From: Cunninghamia lanceolata
Lineage: Eukaryota > Streptophyta > Pinopsida > Cupressales > Cupressaceae
Length of the DNA: 64,000 nucleotides
Direction of reading: 5' to 3'
NCBI GenBank assembly: GCA_027924645.1
Contig: BSBN01000849.1
Span: 10,806,001 to 10,870,000 of the forward strand
The position numbers were made by a program, and so were the translations under genes. Below the pieces are notes generated by a model, which did not search any database, was not told the DNA's origin, and saw only the letters and a list, made by a program, of their open reading frames with translations. Every line of letters begins with the position of its first letter. Positions within the stretch are counted from its first letter, which is position 1. Positions 58,860 through 64,000 of this stretch are shown piece after piece.

Positions 58860-59600
58860 AGTTGAGATGGGCAGTACCTCCATTTGTTTTTAGCTGTTCT
58901 AATATTGCCAACATGGTGTTGTTAAAAAAGATATCCCCTCCAAATCAAATTCTTAGTTGGCATCCAACCTGTCATACCTCCTGGCGCAAGAGAAGATGTC
59001 GGTGACACGAACAGGCTAGCTTGAGTTTGGTTTTTTGGGCTCTTAGTCGTATAGATTTGAATGAGGGGCACCAACTTAAATGCGGCTTTACTCCCTTTAT
59101 ATGGCGTCTGACAAGCCAGTGGATGTGGATTGTCAGATCTCAAGTGGGTAGTGAACCGAGACTGTTTAAGCCATTTCGGCTGTTCTTGATGGAAGGTGGG
59201 GATTGCGAATCTGTCTTCTTTTCATGTCTCATTTAAGGGAAGTGACAAGCCTTAAGTGCCCGGGCTTTTATAGTTTCCTTGACGGTGCAATGGCTTCATC
59301 TCTCCTATCTAGGTTTTCCTGCAGAGGGCACGTCGCTAGATCTTAATGGCTATCTTCCTTTGGCAGTGAACTCCATATCTTTCCACTAGTGCTCTATGAC
59401 GTTATGATGTAATTGAAGTCCTTCGCCAACTTTCGTTTGATAGGATGTCATTGGGTTTTTATTCTTACTACTTTTGGTTGAATTGGCTTGTGGGAAGGTT
59501 ATTTGTTTCTCTACTTCAGATGTTCTCTTACTTTGCTTAGCTTTCTCTCGTAGACTTTCCCTTCCTATAGCTCTCTTGCTTCTATTCCTCTCTATTCTCA
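58860..59600 (+). other. LINE-3 spacer between RNase H and extra ORF
   Basis: About 740 bp with no domain I recognise. Short ORFs overlap in several frames (for example 59021-59236 with GSEPRLFKPFRLF). It seems to belong to the element because the poly-A lies beyond it. Confidence 0.45.
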
Positions 59601-59611
59601 GGGATAATCAC

Positions 59612-60288
59612 ATGGCTGACATTCGTCTTAATCAAAGACTGTTTTTCCCAGCTCTCGACTGGGAACCAGAAATTAGAGGGAGAGTTAAGCGGCAGACTTG
59701 ATGACCCTGCTCGACTCAGATTGTACCCTCATCTAGTTTGCAGTTAGGAATATTGTCGGCCATGCTTGGATTAGAGGTTACAAGGGGCGTGTGCTAAACT
59801 ACTCAGATGTGGTTTCACAGCTATTATCCAACATTATGGATCCGGCAATGGATGGTGAGTATGTGCATGCCTTAGCGGTAGGATTGCTCTTCAAAAATAT
59901 CTACACTGTTGAAAGGTGGGAAACGGCAGTGTCTACTTATAGAATGGATTAGGGTGATGCCCTAATTGGTGGGCTTTTCAATCTTGCGGCTATGCGTACC
60001 TCTCCCCCGCAGCAAGCAATCTCTAGGGCCTTGCAAGCTAGTATCAAATCTTAGAGTAGCGGGGAAGTTGATGATGCGTTGCGGTCTCATTGTTTTCTGT
60101 TTACCAAGAAAAAAGTTGAGAGGATCAAGGATGTGTTTACGACCATCTGTTTCCTAAGGATTCATGCCTCTGACCTAGCTCCAAGAATGCCTCGGTATGC
60201 TCTGGAGGTTCTTGATGAAGGAGCTCAGTCATTTACATTAGTGGAGCTGGATGAACAAAATCTAACGGCAGCGCCGCCTGCGGCGTGA
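59612..60288 (+). pseudogene. Extra ORF 3' of LINE-3 RNase H, unknown
   Basis: ATG at 59612 opens MADIRLNQRLFFPALDWEPE. A frameshift near 59700 leads to NIVGHAWIRGYKGRVLNYSD, SNIMDPAMDGEYVHALAVG, FKNIYTVERWETAVSTYRMD, then stops near 59952 and 60053, and KKKVERIKDVFTTICFL, PRMPRYALEVLDEGAQSF, ending TAG-free at TGA 60286-60288. Over 200 codons of coherent, non-repetitive sequence lie after RNase H. It was probably a second or third protein of the element; I know no matching domain. Confidence 0.55.
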
Positions 60289-60782
60289 TGATGTGACAGC
60301 GTCGGTAGCTTTTTTGGCGTCCTGGGTGGTTGGCTGGTTGTGGCGGTGTGTCAGTGGTAGTCTTAATGGTGGGGGATGTTTTGATGTGTTGCTGTGGTGG
60401 TGTGTTTCCAGTGCTGTGCATTGGTGTCTTTCGCAGTGTTGTCTGCTTTGGGGGGTGGTGCTGGGTTGGTTGGGTCCTTTTGACGCTGCTCTCGGTGGCG
60501 CTTGGTTGATCCTCTGGCAGTTGTTGGGTGTTGGTGTTTGTTGCAGTTTTTGGCGGTTTTCTACTTCTCTGTGTTCGACAGTTGTGCTTCAGGGGTAGAC
60601 TTTTTGATTCCCTCTTTTTCGGTTCTTATCTATTTCTTGTTTCATCTGGCCATGTTGGGGCCCCAATATGTAATTTCTCTGGTTTTTTGCTCAGACTATC
60701 GTATGTTTCTCTTATGTATAAACTGCTTCGATCCTAATCTATGGGTGCTCCGCCACCTTTTTCTGGTTAAAAAAAAAAAAAA
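60289..60782 (+). other. LINE-3 3' UTR and poly-A
   Basis: A G/T-rich stretch (60290-60600) with many TGGTTG and GGTGGT words precedes a T-rich end and A14 at 60769-60782. ORFs in it (60293-60598 and others) are Trp/Cys/Val-rich translations of low-complexity sequence. Confidence 0.7.
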
Positions 60783-61086
60783 CGTTCATCCTATAGACTT
60801 TAGTGACAGCTGTTACTGTTTAAAAGTCCCCTGTAATTTATTTTTGGGTTGGTTAGTTAATATATTTATCTTTAAAAAAAGAAAAGAGAAAGAGAAAGTA
60901 AGTCGTAAGACAAATTCTTTGATTCAGCCTTGGAGGCTGCTTGCATGAGGACATCCAATAGAATAAAAGGCGGCATGCACTGAGAATGATTAAATATTAT
61001 ATGAGAGATGGTAATACATAGATTCAAGTCGATGATAAGTCAATTTATTATTTAGAACTCTTGGTTCCCGAATGAAGATCCACTCA

Positions 61087-61548
61087 TCATGGAGAGAGTT
61101 TAGATGCCATCATATTCTTGAATTCCAAGAAATCTAACAATCCGTTGCAATCTGAGTCAAATGTGCAAATCATATTCTGGCAGTGTTGGCCCTGCGCGGT
61201 CAGTCCCAGCGAGGAGAGGACTTGTTGCAGCTCAGTGGAAGAGATGTAGCCATCTTCATTCTGATCAAAAACTTTGAAAGCTTCCATCAAGTTCTTTGAT
61301 TCATCTTCTAATTCTCTGTCTTCATTATCGAAGATGGATTGATATAAATGCACAAATTCTTCAAATGGCACGCAGCCACAAATCTCTTCATCTTTGCACA
61401 GAGAACTGATCATACACGTGATATCTTTTTCTGAAATTGGTATTCCAAGTTTGTTTACGAAGCCACTGATTTCACCCACACTCACAACTCCATCCACATT
61501 TTCATCTATGATTTCATATATTCTTCTAATCTCATCGAGATTAGCCAT
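61087..61548 (-). CDS. CML-B: calmodulin-like EF-hand calcium sensor, 153 aa, intronless
   Basis: This is a paralogue of CML-A, of the same length and plan. Loops 1 (residues 15-26, DENVDGVVSVGE), 3 (95-106, DQNEDGYISSTE) and 4 (131-142, DSDCNGLLDFLE) are canonical; hand 2 (about 48-64) is degenerate. It has a 3-residue-longer acidic linker (74-83) and a compensating shorter stretch before loop 4. Both end MM(S/A)SKLSP. The start at 61548 is favoured over an upstream ATG (61608) because MANLDEIRR matches CML-A and the 20 extra residues do not. No introns. It is oriented tail to tail with CML-A, 19.5 kb apart, with LTR and LINE insertions between. Confidence 0.95.
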   Translation of the reverse strand: MANLDEIRRIYEIIDENVDGVVSVGEISGFVNKLGIPISEKDITCMISSLCKDEEICGCVPFEEFVHLYQSIFDNEDRELEDESKNLMEAFKVFDQNEDGYISSTELQQVLSSLGLTAQGQHCQNMICTFDSDCNGLLDFLEFKNMMASKLSP

Positions 61549-61649
61549 TAATTTATAAAGGGCAGAAGAAGCTCGGATACTCTGTAAACTTGCGGTACAG
61601 AAACCCAACAGAACTTGTGTTTGAAATAATGCATCTTGCTGTATGGCTG

Positions 61650-61658
61650 TATTTATAG
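61650..61658 (-). promoter_or_regulatory. CML-B TATA box
   Basis: The minus strand reads CTATAAATA about 100 bp upstream of the start codon, a textbook plant TATA. Transcription would start near 61620-61625, giving a leader of about 75 bases. Confidence 0.7.
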
Positions 61659-61699
61659 CATCATTGAAAGATCCTCCTTTGCATCTGGAAGGAAGGGTG

Positions 61700-64000
61700 T
61701 GAACAGTAAAGAAGAAGTTGTCTATCCGCCCATAAAGTATAGAAAATTACAACCGCTGACTGGTTCCCTCCGTGTTCGTTAACTTTCGATTCCATCCATC
61801 ACAAGAGTCGGTTCTTTAATAAAGATTTGGCTTGATATTTGTTAAAAGTCGGATACTAATTCAACTAACCAGCGAAGAAATGGCCGTGTGGCAGGCAAGT
61901 CATGAGAAAGTTCTTTTCGTCCAGCCCTTAAATTTGATGGGCAGGGGGTCGTTTGGAATTGGTCATCATGGACGCAATCATTTGGGTGAGACAAATGTGT
62001 TTGACATTTGTATCGTGGAATCGTTCATTGAATTGTTTTTTAATGAAGCAATTATATGAACAACTAAGTTAGATTAAGAGTTGTTTTTGATAATTAAAAT
62101 TATGAAAACTAAATGTAGAAATAAAATAAATTAAACGGGCAGGTAATTAGTTTTAAATTTGACGATTCTTTGTTTAAATGTTAGAAAATTATATGTTAAA
62201 GTTTTTGAATTTTACACTTTGTTGACTTATAATTTTATCGAGTGTATGGGAGTGACGAAGTGATCTTTGTGTGTGAATTGAGTGTGTGGATCTGGACCTA
62301 TAAGTCATAGATCTAATCTGGAACAATTTTGTATATTGGAACCTATTTGCCTTAATTTCTGGTGTTTGGATTTGTGTAATAAATGACGATTTTTACAAAC
62401 ACCTTTAGGGAATCCATTGAATTGTGAGGGTCAAGTTTTCCTTAGTCAAACCTCTAACGTAATGCTCTTATAAATGCTCCATGATATTTTTTTAATAATG
62501 CTAGCAGGCTCCTTGATATCTCCGAGACTCTTTCAAAATGAATGGCTAAATGTCTTTAAATACAACAACCAAACACACAAATCAACATAATGAGTGTTAA
62601 GTTGACTCATATTGACTAGTGAATTATTAGTGAGGTAATAATTTGAATTTTTAAATATTTAAAGATTTGGGTTCTAATTTGTGAGTGCATAAGTCCGCAC
62701 TTGCAGATCTTGTCCATGGTGATGAAAACTAAATATGAAGATCAAGAATAAATCTCTAGGGATTAAAGGTAAAGGGCATCGATATGTGTGATGTCATGAG
62801 TTGAATTCACATAATAATATGCCACTTGTAAGATTATTAGTACTTGTAGGGAACCCTAATAAAAGGAGAACCAAAATATATTAGGCAAAAGGGTGTGGTA
62901 TGCAATTTTTACCATTACAACTATCCCCTACTTTGATGTGCATGTAAACTACTAGGTGGATGCATGTTAAAGTAAAACAAGTAGACAACATGTAAAATAA
63001 ATATATCTTTAGTCACTACAAGGATACTATTTTGTTTATCAATAAACTTAATATTTTTCAATTCAATAGGTAATAAACTAGTAAGCCCTATTGTAATGAG
63101 ACATATCTACATACAAGTCTAAGTCAAACAAGCCTACCTTAATGGGTTTCTTGAACCTTGGAGGGTGATTTCCCTCTTCAAGAGGAATAGATTGTTCCAC
63201 ACATGTTGGTATATCAAAACCCAAATCAACACATTTGTGATTGAAAGTGACACTTTAGGGATTAGGATTATGGTTGTATTGATGCAAGATGGAAGACCTT
63301 TGGATTTCACTAGCAAGGCATGTGCAAAGGAAATTTTGTAAAATCCATCTTTGAGAAGGAAATAAACATTAGCCATTATTCATTCTATAACTTATTAGTA
63401 GCCATATCTATTAGGGCAACATTTATACATCAAGACAAATCATCATAACCTTTAGTATTTCCTAGAACTACAAGTCTCTTCACCATAACAACAAAAATGG
63501 GTCACCAAATTATTGCAATAGGGACCTTCATTTCATGGGAATAAGGGATTGTATATAAATCATGATGTCTAATTTTTGACCTAGAAAAGGAGATTTTTTT
63601 TTCAATCTAGTTGCATATTTATAGGCTACTTGTTAAGTCTAGTAATGTTGATGTGTTTATTAATTGTCGGTATGTAAGAGGCTTGATTAGGGATGACCCT
63701 AAGGATGAGCTATAAGTCATAGATTCTACACTCAATTGTTCATTAGCATTAATCTTTTGAAGCTTCTCATTTACATCAATTATTCATTACACACATGAAT
63801 CTAAAACATTATCTATGAGGGAATGCCATTAAGATATTTTGATTTTTAGCAATTAGGCCATAAAACATTAGAGTGTTCATCTTCTAGGTCTTTTGGTTTA
63901 GAGTGTTGAATACGTAGAGGTGGAAGTGGAAGGGAGGGGAATCAAATATGTATTTTATGTGGAAGAACCACCATAATTTTTTGGATTAACAATGGTAGGA
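61700..64000. other. Intergenic upstream of CML-B, no gene seen
   Basis: It is AT-rich with no domain-bearing ORF. Frames 61832-62059 (+) and 63134-63376 (-) lack recognisable features. No RNA gene or element boundary was recognised. Confidence 0.55.

Larger units (their letters stand above)
55598..60782 (+). mobile_element. LINE-3: 5'-truncated L1-type retrotransposon with extra 3' ORF
   Basis: Homology starts inside ORF2, past the endonuclease, as expected for 5' truncation by incomplete reverse transcription. Order: linker and RT (55600-57180), zinc region (about 57265-58257), RNase H (58374-58853), further reading frames (59612-60288), GC-rich 3' UTR (60289-60768), poly-A (60769-60782). 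Fewer lesions than LINE-1 or LINE-2 suggest it is younger. No TSD was found. Confidence 0.88.

Noticed and set aside
60293..60948. Overlapping ORFs of 69-148 codons in G/T-rich DNA
   Set aside because: Low-complexity 3' UTR of LINE-3; products are Trp/Val/Cys-rich and cross the poly-A tail.
61549..61608. 20-residue N-terminal extension of CML-B
   Set aside because: Same reasoning: not shared with CML-A; the inner ATG gives exactly the same 153-residue length.
1..64000. CRISPR arrays, tRNA or rRNA genes, bacterial-type operons
   Set aside because: None seen; repeats present are tandem or LTR-derived and lack regular spacers, and I found no cloverleaf or rRNA-like stretch on reading.

Overview
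This is eukaryotic nuclear DNA from a seed plant. It is AT-rich and gene-poor, and transposable elements fill most of it. Large LTRs, decayed LINEs with a C-terminal RNase H, many stop-broken pol genes and nested insertions suggest a large gymnosperm genome, most likely a conifer. That assignment is inference; nothing here identifies a species. Only two genes look intact: two intronless, 153-residue calmodulin-like (CML) EF-hand proteins, at 41074-41535 (+) and 61087-61548 (-), facing each other tail to tail.

Layout. 1-7456 is intergenic DNA holding copy A (about 990-5985) of a local duplication; copy B is about 34848-42475. Copy A has the CML promoter (4727-5095) but not the coding region, and carries a solo LTR (2701-4195). 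7469-13862 is a full-length but decayed LINE (LINE-1) with 12-bp target-site duplications (TSDs). 13875-14790 holds the 5' part of an unrecognised gene, whose next part reappears at 33658-33912.

14791-32035 is a nest. I read it as one old, large-LTR, coding-poor (LARD-like) element on the minus strand with LTRs of about 1.5 kb and a tRNA-Met-type primer site. A solo-LTR-like piece (about 15126-16222) and a 4.7-kb Copia element (Copia-1, 16636-21359) sit inside its 3' LTR. A 7.0-kb Copia element (Copia-2, 22321-29364, TSD ATGGA) sits in its internal region. A Gypsy 5' fragment (32043-33657) and a Copia 5' fragment (33920-34756) follow.

34848-42475 is duplication copy B. It has its own solo-LTR-like insertion (36187-37732, TSD ATTTA), a 2-kb extra segment and the intact CML-A gene. 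42926-44225 is a Copia 3' remnant. About 45990-46635 is a coiled-coil pseudogene, and 46636-48102 is LTR-like sequence containing a TGCATG-rich array. LINE-2 (about 48110-54515) and 5'-truncated LINE-3 (about 55598-60782) lie between the two CML genes. 61650-64000 holds the CML-B promoter and unremarkable intergenic DNA.

The genes form no pathway. The main interest is evolutionary: duplication copies that act as each other's empty sites, a promoter left without its gene, a layered insertion nest that splits a gene, and hairpin and repeat modules shared by several LTR families.
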